From JACVRW01 sp963803245 (GTDB taxonomy: Bacteria; Actinomycetota; Thermoleophilia; Solirubrobacterales; Thermoleophilaceae): 64,000 nt of DNA. Positions within the stretch are counted from its first letter, which is position 1. Each line of letters starts with the position of its first letter. Position numbers and translations under genes: made by a program. This document shows, piece after piece, positions 16,845-25,854 of the stretch. Under the pieces are notes generated by a model, which saw only the letters and a program-made list of their open reading frames with translations, searched no databases and had not been told where the DNA came from. Location of the stretch: positions 124,001 to 188,000 of the forward strand of contig CAWDLI010000016.1 of NCBI GenBank assembly GCA_963803245.1, written 5' to 3'.

Positions 16845-18320
16845 CTACGCCCGGTCGCGCGCGACCGACGGCTTGCTGTCCAGCTCGGAGTCGAGCGCCA
16901 GCGGCAACCAGACCAGGAAGCGGGCGCCGCCGCCCTCGGCGTCGGAGAGCTCGACGCGGCCGCCGTGGGCCTCGGCCACCGCGCGGACGATCGCGAGCCC
17001 GAGGCCGCTGCCGCCGCCGGCTGCCGCATCGCCGGCGCCGCGGGCGAACCGCTCGAAGATGCGCTCGCGCAGTTCCGGAGGCACGCCGGGACCGCGGTCG
17101 GAGACCTCGAGCACGGCCTCGCCGTCGCGCCGGTGGGTGGACACCGTCACCGGGGTGCCGGAGGCGGTGTGCACGAGCGCGTTCTCGATCAGGTTGGCCA
17201 CCAGGCGGTGGAGATCGTCCGCCACGCCCATGACGGGCACCGTCTCCGGCGTGTCGAGCGACAGCGCCTGGCCGGCGGCCAGCGGGCTCGCCTCCATCGC
17301 CGCCTCGCGGGTGACCGCCGACAGGTCGACCGCCCGCTTGGGCGCCTGGCGCCCGGCGTCCGCGCGCGCGAGCAGCAGCAGGTCGGCCACCAGGCGGCGC
17401 ATCCGCTGCGAGGAGCGCAGCGCCGAGCCGGCCATCTCGCGGGCGTCGCCCTCCAGGTCGGGCTCCAGCAGCTCGAGGTTGGCCAGGATGCTCGTGAGGG
17501 GGGTGCGCAATTCGTGCGAGGCGTCGGCGACGAAGTCGCGCTGGCGCTCGAGCGCCGCCTCGCTCTCGCCGCGTGCGGCACTCAGCTCGCGAAGCATGTC
17601 CTCGAGCGTCTCGGCCAGGTCGGAGACCTCGTCATTGGCGCGTGGCTTCGGCAGCCTCACATCCGGGTCGCGTGTGCGAGCCACCTCGCGTGCCGCGCGT
17701 GTGAGCCCGGCGATCGGCCGCATGGCGCGCCGGGCCACGAACAGCCCGCCGGCGAACGCCAGGAAGGTGCCACCGATCACGCCGAACGCGAGGAAGACGC
17801 GCACCTTGTTGACCGTGATGGCGACCGTGCTCTCCCGCTTCCCGTACTGGACATACGCGAACGTCTGCGCGACGGGCGGCCCGAGCGGCGACGAGAGCTC
17901 TGAGGCCGGGCCGACGCTGCCGGCGACCAGCGGACGGGACACGACCCGGTACGGGCCCACGTCGTGGACTCCCTCGGGGGTGACCGGGCCGAGGTCCACG
18001 GCTCCCGTCTTCGGGAACGTGAGCTGGCCGCGCTGGTTCACGAGCCGCACCGCGGCGTCGCCAGCGGCCGCATACAGGAGCGGTTCCTTGTCGACTTGCA
18101 GGCTGAGCTCGCCGCTGCTGGGGCTCACGTTCCGGGTGATGCTGTCCTGGAGCCGGTCCTGGAGGTCGGCAGCCGTGGCGCGCACGTCGTCGTCGAATCC
18201 CGTCCGGATGCGCTGCTCGGCCACGGCCCCGATCACGATGGCGAAGAGGCACAGGATCGCGAACGTGAGCGCCGAGCTCACGATGGCGACCTTCAGGCGT
18301 ACCGGCAGGCGGGCTCTCAC
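16845..18320 (-). CDS. Membrane sensor histidine kinase (HAMP-HisKA-HATPase)
   Basis: A 491-residue two-component kinase. A first transmembrane helix lies at about 9-33, an extracytoplasmic sensor region of about 130 residues follows, then a second helix (VFLAFGVIGGTFLAFAGGLF), a HAMP domain, and HisKA with the phosphorylated histidine H269 in DASHELRTPLTSI. The HATPase_c domain shows NLIENALVHT (N box), DRGPGVPPE (G1) and GGGSGLGLAIV (G2). The GTG start overlaps the response regulator stop by four bases, so the regulator is translated first and the pair is coupled. The organisation resembles MprB-type systems; the signal is unknown. Confidence 0.93.
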   Translation of the reverse strand: MRARLPVRLKVAIVSSALTFAILCLFAIVIGAVAEQRIRTGFDDDVRATAADLQDRLQDSITRNVSPSSGELSLQVDKEPLLYAAAGDAAVRLVNQRGQLTFPKTGAVDLGPVTPEGVHDVGPYRVVSRPLVAGSVGPASELSSPLGPPVAQTFAYVQYGKRESTVAITVNKVRVFLAFGVIGGTFLAFAGGLFVARRAMRPIAGLTRAAREVARTRDPDVRLPKPRANDEVSDLAETLEDMLRELSAARGESEAALERQRDFVADASHELRTPLTSILANLELLEPDLEGDAREMAGSALRSSQRMRRLVADLLLLARADAGRQAPKRAVDLSAVTREAAMEASPLAAGQALSLDTPETVPVMGVADDLHRLVANLIENALVHTASGTPVTVSTHRRDGEAVLEVSDRGPGVPPELRERIFERFARGAGDAAAGGGSGLGLAIVRAVAEAHGGRVELSDAEGGGARFLVWLPLALDSELDSKPSVARDRA

Positions 18321-19000
18321 GAGGTGGGCCTCAGCACGTAGCCGGCTCCGCGGACCGTGTGCAGCATGCGCGGCTCGCCGCCGGCCTCGAGCTTGCGGCG
18401 GAGATTGGAGATGAACACGTCCACCGTGTTCGTCTCGGCGAACGGGTGGTAGCCCCAGACCTCGTCGAGCAGCGCCTGGCGCGACACGACGATGCGCTCG
18501 TTGCGCATCAGGTGCTCGAGCAGCTCGAACTCCCGCGCGGTCAGACCGAGCGCGCGCTCCCCGCGAAAGACCTCGTGCGTGTCCGGGTTGAGCCGCAGGT
18601 CGCCGGCCACCAGGAACGCGCTCCCGCGCGGGGGGCGCCGGCGCAGGAGGGCGCGCACCCGGGCCAGCAGCTCGGCGCGCTCGAAGGGCTTGACCAGGTA
18701 GTCGTCGGCGCCCGAGTCCAGGCCCTCCACCCGGGCGTCCACGGCGTCGCGCGCGGTCAGCATGAGGATCGGCACGTCGGCTCCCTCGCGCAGCCGGCGG
18801 CAGACCTCGACGCCGTCCAGCTTGGGCAGCCCGAGGTCGAGCACCACCGCGTCGGGCTCGAAGAGGTCGGACTCCGCGAGGGCCGCTTCGCCGTCGCCGG
18901 CCACGCGGACCTCGTAGCCCTCCTTGTCGAGCGAGCGCCTCAGCACGCCCGCGATGTCCTCATCGTCTTCCACCACGAGCACGCGCGGCCTACCGCTCAT
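18317..19000 (-). CDS. OmpR/PhoB-type response regulator
   Basis: A 227-residue DNA-binding regulator. The receiver domain spans residues 1-115 with the acidic pair EDDED, phospho-acceptor D55 in VVLDLGLPK, threonine in MLTARD and lysine in YLVKPF. A winged-helix domain follows (LTAREFELLEHLMRN, VWGYHPFAETNTVDVFISNLRRKL). It is the cognate partner of the kinase encoded immediately downstream, which starts inside its stop codon. It resembles MprA/TcrA-type actinobacterial regulators, but no target can be assigned. Confidence 0.94.
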   Translation of the reverse strand: MSGRPRVLVVEDDEDIAGVLRRSLDKEGYEVRVAGDGEAALAESDLFEPDAVVLDLGLPKLDGVEVCRRLREGADVPILMLTARDAVDARVEGLDSGADDYLVKPFERAELLARVRALLRRRPPRGSAFLVAGDLRLNPDTHEVFRGERALGLTAREFELLEHLMRNERIVVSRQALLDEVWGYHPFAETNTVDVFISNLRRKLEAGGEPRMLHTVRGAGYVLRPTS

Positions 19001-19050
19001 CGGGCCAATGGTAGGGAGGGGGAGGGGGGTCTCCGTCGAAATTCCGGTGG

Positions 19051-21462
19051 ATGGCCATTCGCCCCCCGAAAGGACGCAAGCGCCGTCGCCCCCGCGGGCG
19101 GCTGCGCGTCGGTATCAAGCTGCCCACGCTCGATCAGGGCCAGTGGGACCTGGTCGGCCTGGGCCTCGTCTCGTTCGCAGCCTTCTTCGCGTGCGTCTTC
19201 TACCTCGGCTGGGCCGGTGGCCAGGTGGGCGAGGCGATGGCCGACGGGATGCTCGTGCTCTTCGGGGACGCCGGCTACCTGGCACCGCTGGCGCTGTTCG
19301 CCGCGGGCGCCGTGGTGATGCTGCGGCCGATGCTTCCCACGGTCCGGCCGTGGGGCGTGGGCGCGCTCTGCCTGGGGGCCGCTCTCACGCTTGGACTGGC
19401 CGCCGGCTCGCTCGGGCTCGGTCCCGGCGAGACCGCGCGCGACGGGTTCCTGGACGCCGAATACCTCAGACACCACGGCGGGCTCGTCGGCGAGTCGCTC
19501 TTCTGGGTCTCGAGCCACCTCTTCTCCCACGCCGGGTCGCACATCCTGTTCGTGTTCCTGCTCTTGGCGGGCGTGCTGCTCCTCACCGGCGCCTCGGTGG
19601 CCGGCGTGGTGGGTGCCACGAGGCAGGGGGTGGCCACCACCACGGAGCGGGTGCGCGTCTCGAAGCAGGATCTCGCGAACGCGCTCTCCGGTCTCACCAC
19701 GGCACCGCCGGACTCGCCACGGGGCGAGGCCGTGGCGCCGCCTGAGCCCGAGGACTCCGAGCCTGTCGTGCGGGCCACGCACGTGGAGGCGCCCGCCCTG
19801 GACGGGTCCGAGCGCTACCCCGACCTGTACGAGGAGGACGAGGAGCCCGCCGAGGAGAGCTTCAGCGAGCCCGAGCCCGCTCCCGAGCCGATTCCCGAGC
19901 CCGACCCCACCGTGGTGGCCGCGGAGCCCGAGCCCGCCGAGGAGCCCGCGCTGACGCCGCAGGGAAACCGCCGCTCCGCAGTCACCGAGTCGGACGACAT
20001 CGACTACCGCATGCCGAAGCCTTCGTTCCTCAAGCGCTCGAACGGTGCGCAGAAGGTGGATACCAAGGGCATCGCGCGCACCGGCTCGCAGCTCGTCGAG
20101 ACACTGAGCCACTTCAACGTGGACGGCAAGGTGATCGGCACGGTCACCGGCCCGCACGTGACGCGCTACGAGCTGCGCCTGGCGCCCGGGATCAAGATGT
20201 CGAAGGTCGCCACGCTGAAGGACGATCTCGCCTACGCCCTGGCGGCCGAGCAGGTGCGCATCCTGGCGCCGATCCCCGGCAAGCAGGCCGTGGGAGTGGA
20301 GGTGCCCAACCGGGTCCGCAAGATGGTCCACCTCGGCGACGTCTTCCAGCCCGCGCCGGCCGGCTGGTCGCCCCTGTCGGTATGGCTCGGCAAGGACATC
20401 GCAGGCAAGGCGATCGGCACCGACCTGGCCAAGCAGCCCCACATCCTGATCGCCGGTACGACGGGCTCGGGTAAGTCGGGCTGCGTGAACGCGATGCTCT
20501 CGTCGATCCTGCTGCGCTCCTCGCCGAACGAGCTGCGCATGGTGCTCGTGGACCCCAAGCGCGTGGAGCTCAACCACTACGAGGGAATCCCTCATCTCCT
20601 GACGCCGGTCGTAACGAGCCCGCGCCTCGCTGCGAACGTGCTCGGCAACCTGATCAAGGAGATGGAGGAGCGCTACGGCGTGATGAGCCGCGCCAAGACG
20701 CGCAGCCTCACCGAGCTCAACCGCGTGCGCCAGAATCGGGGCGAGCCGGCGCTGCCGTACATCCTCTGCGTGATCGACGAGCTCGCCGACCTGATGATGG
20801 TCGCGCCCGCCGACGTGGAGGACTCGATCATCCGGCTGGCCCAGAAGTCGCGCGCGGTGGGCATCCACCTGGTGCTCGCCACGCAGCGGCCGAGCGCCGA
20901 CGTGATCACCGGCATGATCAAGGCCAACGTGCCGGCCCGGATCGCCTTCGCGGTGTCCTCCCAGACCGATTCGCGCGTGATCCTCGACCAGAACGGCGCC
21001 GAGTCGCTGCTCGGACAGGGCGACATGCTCTTCAGGCCGGCCGGCGAGTCGCGGTCGGCCCGGATCCAGGGGGCGTTCATCGGCGAGGACGAGATCGAGC
21101 GTCTGACCGACCACTGGCGCCGGCAGGGCGAGCCGGAGCTTCACGAGGAGCTGCTCGAGGCGGTGGAGCCCGAGGAGGGCGAGGACTCGCCCGGAGACTT
21201 CGATCCGGATCAGGACGACATGCTGGCTGACGCGATCTCGACGGTCGTCCAGATGGGCACCGCCTCCACCTCCATGCTTCAGCGCCGCCTGAGGGTCGGG
21301 TACACGCGCGCCGGACGGCTCGTGGACATGATGGAGCGGCGCGGCGTGATCTCCGGCTACGAGGGCTCCAAGGCGCGTCAGGTGCTGATCACCGAGGCGG
21401 ACCTGTCGCGGGTGCTCGAGTCGCTTGCAGAGGCGCCCGTGGCTGCCTCGAACGACGACTGA
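19051..21462 (+). CDS. ftsK: DNA translocase FtsK/SpoIIIE
   Basis: An 803-residue septal DNA pump for chromosome segregation. The N-terminal ~190 residues hold about four membrane helices. A Pro/Glu-rich linker follows (about 225-310, many PEPEP-type stretches), then the motor: an alpha domain from about 325 and the RecA-like beta domain with Walker A GTTGSGKS at 469-476 and Walker B LPYILCVIDELADL. The C-terminal gamma winged-helix domain (DAISTVVQMGTASTSMLQRRL ... DMMERRGVISG, about 730-800) reads KOPS-type sequences. It diverges from the two-component pair, with about 50 bp between the starts. Confidence 0.96.
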   Translation: MAIRPPKGRKRRRPRGRLRVGIKLPTLDQGQWDLVGLGLVSFAAFFACVFYLGWAGGQVGEAMADGMLVLFGDAGYLAPLALFAAGAVVMLRPMLPTVRPWGVGALCLGAALTLGLAAGSLGLGPGETARDGFLDAEYLRHHGGLVGESLFWVSSHLFSHAGSHILFVFLLLAGVLLLTGASVAGVVGATRQGVATTTERVRVSKQDLANALSGLTTAPPDSPRGEAVAPPEPEDSEPVVRATHVEAPALDGSERYPDLYEEDEEPAEESFSEPEPAPEPIPEPDPTVVAAEPEPAEEPALTPQGNRRSAVTESDDIDYRMPKPSFLKRSNGAQKVDTKGIARTGSQLVETLSHFNVDGKVIGTVTGPHVTRYELRLAPGIKMSKVATLKDDLAYALAAEQVRILAPIPGKQAVGVEVPNRVRKMVHLGDVFQPAPAGWSPLSVWLGKDIAGKAIGTDLAKQPHILIAGTTGSGKSGCVNAMLSSILLRSSPNELRMVLVDPKRVELNHYEGIPHLLTPVVTSPRLAANVLGNLIKEMEERYGVMSRAKTRSLTELNRVRQNRGEPALPYILCVIDELADLMMVAPADVEDSIIRLAQKSRAVGIHLVLATQRPSADVITGMIKANVPARIAFAVSSQTDSRVILDQNGAESLLGQGDMLFRPAGESRSARIQGAFIGEDEIERLTDHWRRQGEPELHEELLEAVEPEEGEDSPGDFDPDQDDMLADAISTVVQMGTASTSMLQRRLRVGYTRAGRLVDMMERRGVISGYEGSKARQVLITEADLSRVLESLAEAPVAASNDD

Positions 21463-21475
21463 GCCCCGGTCCGGG

Positions 21476-21640
21476 CTACTCCGACAGCCCCACGGCTTCG
21501 AGGGCCTCGCCGCGACTGTTGTATTCGAGCGCCTTCTCCATCGCTGCCACTCCCGGGCGTGGGTCGCTCCAGTAAGCGGCGATTGCTGTCTCGAGCGCCT
21601 CGACGTATCGGCGCACGATCTCCACGTTCTCCTGCGACAT
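21476..21640 (-). pseudogene. SnoaL-like minigene: fused N- and C-terminal ends with the core deleted
   Basis: A 54-codon intact frame begins with MSQENVEIVRRYVEALE and ends with EALEAVGLSE-stop. These are the first and last segments of the roughly 130-residue SnoaL-like proteins encoded at 55888 and 56723. The first 21 bases and the last 18 bases are identical to those genes, but about 80 residues of the alpha/beta core are missing. What remains cannot form an NTF2-like fold. It looks like an in-frame internal deletion, or a recombination product between two ends. It lies between ftsK and an integrase relic. Confidence 0.75.
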
Positions 21641-21746
21641 CGCCCGGCGAGTATCCCCCGCCGCACACCCCGGCCGCTAGGCGCCGGGGGCGCGGTGAGG
21701 ATTCCCGGTCTTGTCGCCTACTGGGCGTCGAAGACGAGCAGGGTGA

Positions 21747-21950
21747 ACTGCTGGCCGCCGGCCGCATGAATGCCGCCATTCATTCGCGTCGATCGCTATA
21801 GCCGCCGGGGTGAACATCGGTACGGTGTCGGCGGCGCTCGGCCACGCCAGCGTCACGATCACGTGGGACCGCTATCACCACCTCCTCCCGGGCACGATGG
21901 AGCAGGCCGCAGGCCTGATCCAGACCTACATCGAGGCCAACGCCGGCTGA
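21747..21950 (+). pseudogene. Tyrosine recombinase/integrase relic (C-terminal catalytic part)
   Basis: In the frame ending with TGA at 21948-21950 the translation contains PHECRHSFASIAIAAGVNI, then VSAALGHASVTITWDRYHHL. This is the C-terminal catalytic core of phage-type integrases: the second active-site arginine with histidine (RH), the GH pair and the nucleophilic tyrosine in DRY. The upstream domains and a start codon are missing, and the frame is closed by a stop at 21744. It is a decayed fragment, evidence that a mobile element once integrated between ftsK and the rodZ-like gene. I found no tRNA or clear att site beside it. Confidence 0.75.
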
Positions 21951-22035
21951 CGCTCTACGCGGACCCACCCGCCCCAGTCGGGGTCGATCCCGTCGAGCTC
22001 CGCTCTGCAGAGCGAGAAACGGCCGTCTGATCGCG

Positions 22036-22785
22036 ATGCCCACCATCGGGGAAACGCTGCGCGAGGCTCGGATGCGCCAGCGGCTCGACATCGCGGATGT
22101 CGAGCGAGACACCAAGATCCGCGCGAAGTACCTGCGTGCGCTCGAGAACGAGGAGTTCTCGATGCTGCCGGGGCCCACCTTCGTGAAGACGTTCCTGCGG
22201 ACCTATGCGGAGCTGCTGGGGCTCGATCCGCACGCCCTGGTCGAGCAGTACCGCGCCGACCACGAGCCGCGCGACGAGCTCGAGACGCTGAAGCCGCTGG
22301 GCCCAACGGGTGTCGGCAGGCGCGACCGGCGCCGCCGGGGACCGCGGCCCTGGATGGTTGCGGCCTTGCTCGCGACCGCGGTGGTGATCGGCTTGGTGGT
22401 GCTGGGGATGAGCGTCGACGAGGACCCCGAAGGCGCCGACACGACCACCACCACCGAGACCACGGCGCGCACGGAGCCCACGGAGACGCAGCCGAAGGAG
22501 AAGCCCGCGCCTCCGCGGCGAGTGGTCGTGCGGGTCACCCCGAGCACACCGACGTACCTGTGCGTGGACACGGGGGCGGACACCGAGGTGACCTTCGAGG
22601 GGACCCTCGAGACCGCGCGCACCTTCCGCGGGCGGCGGCTGCGGATGAACATCGGGAAGACAGCGATCGGCGTGAGCGTGAACGGCCGCCGCGTGCCGAT
22701 CGAGCCCAGCCCGGAACCCGTCGGCTTCGTGTTCACCCCGGGCTCGACCGAGCCGCTGCCGATCGGAGAGCGTCCTTGCGCCTGA
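22036..22785 (+). CDS. RodZ-like protein: cytoplasmic HTH, one membrane helix, C-terminal DUF4115 domain
   Basis: A 249-residue bitopic membrane protein. Residues 1-75 are a Cro/C1-type helix-turn-helix (IGETLREARMRQRLDIADVE, TKIRAKYLRALENEEFSMLPG, FVKTFLRTYAELLGLD), the form RodZ uses to bind MreB. One membrane helix lies at about 112-134, then a Thr/Glu/Pro linker, and a beta-rich extracytoplasmic domain (DUF4115 type). RodZ supports rod shape and elongation. In actinobacteria this family often sits between ftsK and cinA, as here. The gene is followed by cinA after 7 bp. No MreB is in the window, so a shape role is inferred from the family. Confidence 0.82.
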   Translation: MPTIGETLREARMRQRLDIADVERDTKIRAKYLRALENEEFSMLPGPTFVKTFLRTYAELLGLDPHALVEQYRADHEPRDELETLKPLGPTGVGRRDRRRRGPRPWMVAALLATAVVIGLVVLGMSVDEDPEGADTTTTTETTARTEPTETQPKEKPAPPRRVVVRVTPSTPTYLCVDTGADTEVTFEGTLETARTFRGRRLRMNIGKTAIGVSVNGRRVPIEPSPEPVGFVFTPGSTEPLPIGERPCA

Positions 22786-22792
22786 GGACCGC

Positions 22793-24077
22793 TTGAGCGC
22801 CCGCGCAGGCATCGTCGTGACCGGCACGGAGGTCCTCACCGGCCGCATCAGCGACCGCAACGGGCCCTGGCTTGCCGACCGGCTGCTCGAGCTGGGCGTG
22901 GAGCTGGCCCACATAACGATCACCGGCGACCGCGCCGAGGACATGGAGGCCCAGTTGCGCTTCCACGCCGACCAGGGCGTGGACCTGATCATCACGAGCG
23001 GCGGGCTCGGCCCCACCGCCGATGACATGACCGTGGAGGTCGTGGCGCGCTTCGCCGAGCGCCCGCTCGTGCTCGACGAGGCGCTCGAGGAGCGCATCGC
23101 GGACATCCTGCGCGGCCTGATGCAGCGCTTTCGCCACTGGGACTTCGACGCCGTTCGAGCCGCGAACCGCAAGCAGGCGCTGGTGCCCGAGGGGGCGTAC
23201 GTGATCAATCCGGTGGGCACCGCTCCCGGGGTGGTCGTCCCGGGCAAGCCGACCATCGTGGTGCTCCCCGGCCCGCCCCGCGAGCTCCAGGGGATGTGGG
23301 ACGAGGCGGTGTCCACGCCCGCGTTCCAGGAGGCCACGGCGGGCCGCACCGCGTACGAGCAGGACACGCTGCGCCTGTTCGGCCTGCCGGAGTCGGGGAT
23401 CGCCGAGACCCTGCGGGTGGCCGAGCAGGAGATACCCGGCTTCGAGCGGCTCGAGATCACCACCTGCCTGCGGCGCGGGGAGGTCGAGGTGGTCACACGA
23501 CACGAGCCGGGGTCGGGGCTCGAGGCCTACGACGCCCTGGTGGAGATGATCCGCAGCCGCCATCCGCGCGAGCTGTTCTCAGAGGACGGCTCGAAGGTGG
23601 ACGACCAGGTGGCGGCGCTGCTCGCGGGCCGGCGGATCGCCACCGCCGAGTCCTGCACGGCGGGCCTGATGGCCGCCCGCCTCACCGAGCGCCCGGGGTC
23701 GTCGGAGTACGTGGCGGGCGGCGTGGTCTCCTACTCCAACGAGGCCAAGATCGCCCTGCTGGGCGTGGACCCCGCGTTGATCGAACGCCACGGGGCGGTG
23801 TCCCCCGAGGTGGCCGCGGCCATGGCTCAGGGTGCGCTCCAGCGCTTCGAGGCCGACACCGGGGTGGCCATCACCGGCATCGCGGGTCCCGGCGGGGGCT
23901 CGGAGGAGAAGCCCGTGGGCACCGTCAGCTTCTGCGTGAGCGCGGACGACGGGCGCGTCGTGGCCCGCGACATCCTGCTCCCCGGCGGCCGCGCCGGACG
24001 TCAGGGAGCGCTCCACCACGGTGGCCATGCACCTGCTGCGCCGGCTGCTCAGGGGAGAGGACGAGGGGCTGCTCTGA
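22793..24077 (+). CDS. cinA: CinA-like competence/damage protein, frameshifted near its 3' end
   Basis: CinA combines an N-terminal molybdopterin-binding-like (COG1058) domain (GIVVTGTEVLTGRISDRNG, SGGLGPTADDMT) with a C-terminal nicotinamide-nucleotide amidase domain (IATAESCTAGLMAARLTERPGSS, GVAITGIAGPGGG). It recycles pyridine nucleotides. It starts at TTG 22793. The expected C-terminus RADVRERSTTVAMHLLRRLL is present but in the +1 frame: an extra G within GCCGGACGTC at about 23998-24003 throws the frame, so the zero frame runs on through the spacer into thpR. Restoring the frame gives a stop at 24075-24077. The shift may be a sequencing error or a real fusion. Confidence 0.85.
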
Positions 24078-24094
24078 GCGGGCCGCGGGCGCGC

Positions 24095-24637
24095 ATGTTC
24101 GTTGCGCTCGACCTGTCCGAGCCGGCGCGCGGCGAGCTCGCGGCCTGGTGCGCGGGACTGTTTGCTGACCGGAGCGACCTGCGGCCCGTGCCCGCGGACC
24201 ACCTCCATGTGACGCTCGCCTTCCTCGGCTGGCAGGACGAGGCCGCCGCGGGTGCGATCGCGGAGGCCGCCATGGCTGCCGCCGCCGGGCTGTCCCGCCC
24301 GCGCCTCACGCCCGGCGAGCCGCGCGCCGTGCCGGACCGCCGCCCGCGGCTGTTCGCGCTCGACCTGGTCGACGAGGGCGGCCGCGCTACGGCGCTCCAG
24401 GCTGCCGCGTCCGACGCGCTCGAGCAGGCCGGCGTCTACCGCCCTGAACGACGGCCCTGGTGGCCGCACATCACGTTGGCGCGAGTGAAGCGCAGCGCGC
24501 GGAGGGTCGAGCCGCTCGCGGCCGATCCGCCGCCGCTGGATCCGATCGAGCCGGGCGAGCTCACCCTCTACCGCTCGACGCTGCGCCCCCAGGGCGCGCT
24601 CTACGAGCCGCTGGCACGGGCGGCGCTGGGAGACTGA
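24095..24637 (+). CDS. thpR: RNA 2',3'-cyclic phosphodiesterase (2H family)
   Basis: A 180-residue 2H phosphoesterase that hydrolyses 2',3'-cyclic phosphate RNA ends (formerly called 2'-5' RNA ligase). It begins MFVALDLSEPARGELAAW and carries both catalytic histidine motifs, HLHVTLAFLG near residue 38 and PHITLARVK near residue 130. In the sequence as given it is in frame with the run-on of cinA because of the frameshift there, but the ATG at 24095 gives the normal family N-terminus and length, so it is annotated as a separate gene. cinA-thpR-recA-recX is a common actinobacterial order. Confidence 0.88.
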   Translation: MFVALDLSEPARGELAAWCAGLFADRSDLRPVPADHLHVTLAFLGWQDEAAAGAIAEAAMAAAAGLSRPRLTPGEPRAVPDRRPRLFALDLVDEGGRATALQAAASDALEQAGVYRPERRPWWPHITLARVKRSARRVEPLAADPPPLDPIEPGELTLYRSTLRPQGALYEPLARAALGD

Positions 24638-24654
24638 GCCGTTTGCCGCGGGGG

Positions 24655-24684
24655 CGAACGTCTGTCCGGTCCGGCTCCTACGTT
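24655..24684 (+). promoter_or_regulatory. LexA/SOS box overlapping the recA promoter
   Basis: CGAACGTCTGTCCG at 24655-24668 matches the Gram-positive LexA palindrome CGAAC-N4-GTTCG with one mismatch. A -10 candidate, TACGTT, lies at 24679-24684, so the box covers the -35 region, as expected for repression. recA is a classic LexA target. Confidence 0.6.
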
Positions 24685-24717
24685 GTGTCGTTCCAGAGCT
24701 TCGAGGAGACGCGTCAA

Positions 24718-25836
24718 ATGGAGAAGGAACAGGAGAAGGCCGCCAAGGCCCGCGAGTCGGCCCTCAAGGGCGCGCTCACACAGATCGAGCGGCAGTTCGG
24801 AGCCGGCTCGATCATGAAGATGGGGGACGACGCCTTCGCCGTCCAGGTGGAGGCCGTCCCCACAGGGGCGATTTCGCTCGACCTCGCGCTTGGCGTGGGC
24901 GGGCTTCCGCGCGGCCGGATCGTCGAGATCTTCGGCCCGGAGTCCTCGGGTAAGACGACCCTGCTCTACCACGTGCTCGCCAGCGCCCAGAAGCTCGGCG
25001 GCATCTGTGCCTTCATCGACGCGGAGCACGCCATGGATCCCGTGTACGCCAAGCGCATCGGGGTGGACACCGACGAGTTGCTGGTGTCCCAGCCCGATCA
25101 CGGCGAGCAGGCGCTCGAGATCGCCGATCTCCTGATCCGCTCCGGCGCGGTCGACGTGGTGGCGATCGACTCGGTGGCCGCGCTCACACCGAAGATCGAG
25201 CTCGAGGGCGCGATGGGGGATCAGACCGTGGGCCTGCAGGCCCGGATGATGAGCCAGGCGATGCGCAAGCTCGCAGGCAACCTCAACCGCGCCAACACGC
25301 TCTGCGTCTTCACCAACCAGATCCGCGAGAAGGTCGGCGTGATGTTCGGGTCGCCCGAGACGCAGCCGGGCGGCCGGGCGCTCAAGTTCTACGCCTCGCA
25401 GCGCCTCGACATCCGGCGCATCGAGACCCTCAAGGAGGGCACCGAGGCGGTCGGGAACCGGGTCCGCGTCAAGGTCGTCAAGAACAAGGTCGCGGCGCCG
25501 TTCCGCCAGGCGGAGTTCGACATCGAGTACGGCCAGGGCATCAGCTCCGAGGGGTGCATCCTCGACCTGGGGATCGAGCACGGGATCGTCCAGAAGTCGG
25601 GCTCGTTCTTCTCCTACGGGGACGAGCGGCTCGGACAGGGGCGCAACAACGTGAAGGGGTACCTGCGCGAGCGCCCGGACATCGCCAAGGAGATCGAGGC
25701 CAAGATCTACGAGACGCTCGGCGCCGGGTCGGCGGAGGCGGACGCTGCATTGGCCGCAGTTCCGGAGGACGAGGAGGCTGTGGAAGCGGGCGCCGAGGTG
25801 GCCGCCGAGGATCCGCCACGGGAGCAGGCCGCGTAA
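24718..25836 (+). CDS. recA: Recombinase RecA
   Basis: A 372-residue strand-exchange ATPase and LexA co-protease. The start is the ATG at 24718 after a GAGGAGA binding site; the frame extends upstream into thpR but only without homology. Walker A GPESSGKTT is at residues 73-81, Walker B ends in VDVVAIDSVAAL, the L2 region has NRANTLCVFTNQIREKVGVM and the signature ALKFYASQRLDIRR is present. The C-terminus is the usual acidic tail. It is followed by recX after 18 bp and preceded by a LexA-type box. Confidence 0.98.
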   Translation: MEKEQEKAAKARESALKGALTQIERQFGAGSIMKMGDDAFAVQVEAVPTGAISLDLALGVGGLPRGRIVEIFGPESSGKTTLLYHVLASAQKLGGICAFIDAEHAMDPVYAKRIGVDTDELLVSQPDHGEQALEIADLLIRSGAVDVVAIDSVAALTPKIELEGAMGDQTVGLQARMMSQAMRKLAGNLNRANTLCVFTNQIREKVGVMFGSPETQPGGRALKFYASQRLDIRRIETLKEGTEAVGNRVRVKVVKNKVAAPFRQAEFDIEYGQGISSEGCILDLGIEHGIVQKSGSFFSYGDERLGQGRNNVKGYLRERPDIAKEIEAKIYETLGAGSAEADAALAAVPEDEEAVEAGAEVAAEDPPREQAA

Positions 25837-25854
25837 AAGCGGCGCCCCTGCGGC

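Noticed and set aside
18997..21666. An 889-codon open frame opposite ftsK
   Set aside because: Its composition is Arg/His/Gly-rich with no domain, and it lies entirely opposite a well-supported gene. It is an effect of high GC on the antisense strand.
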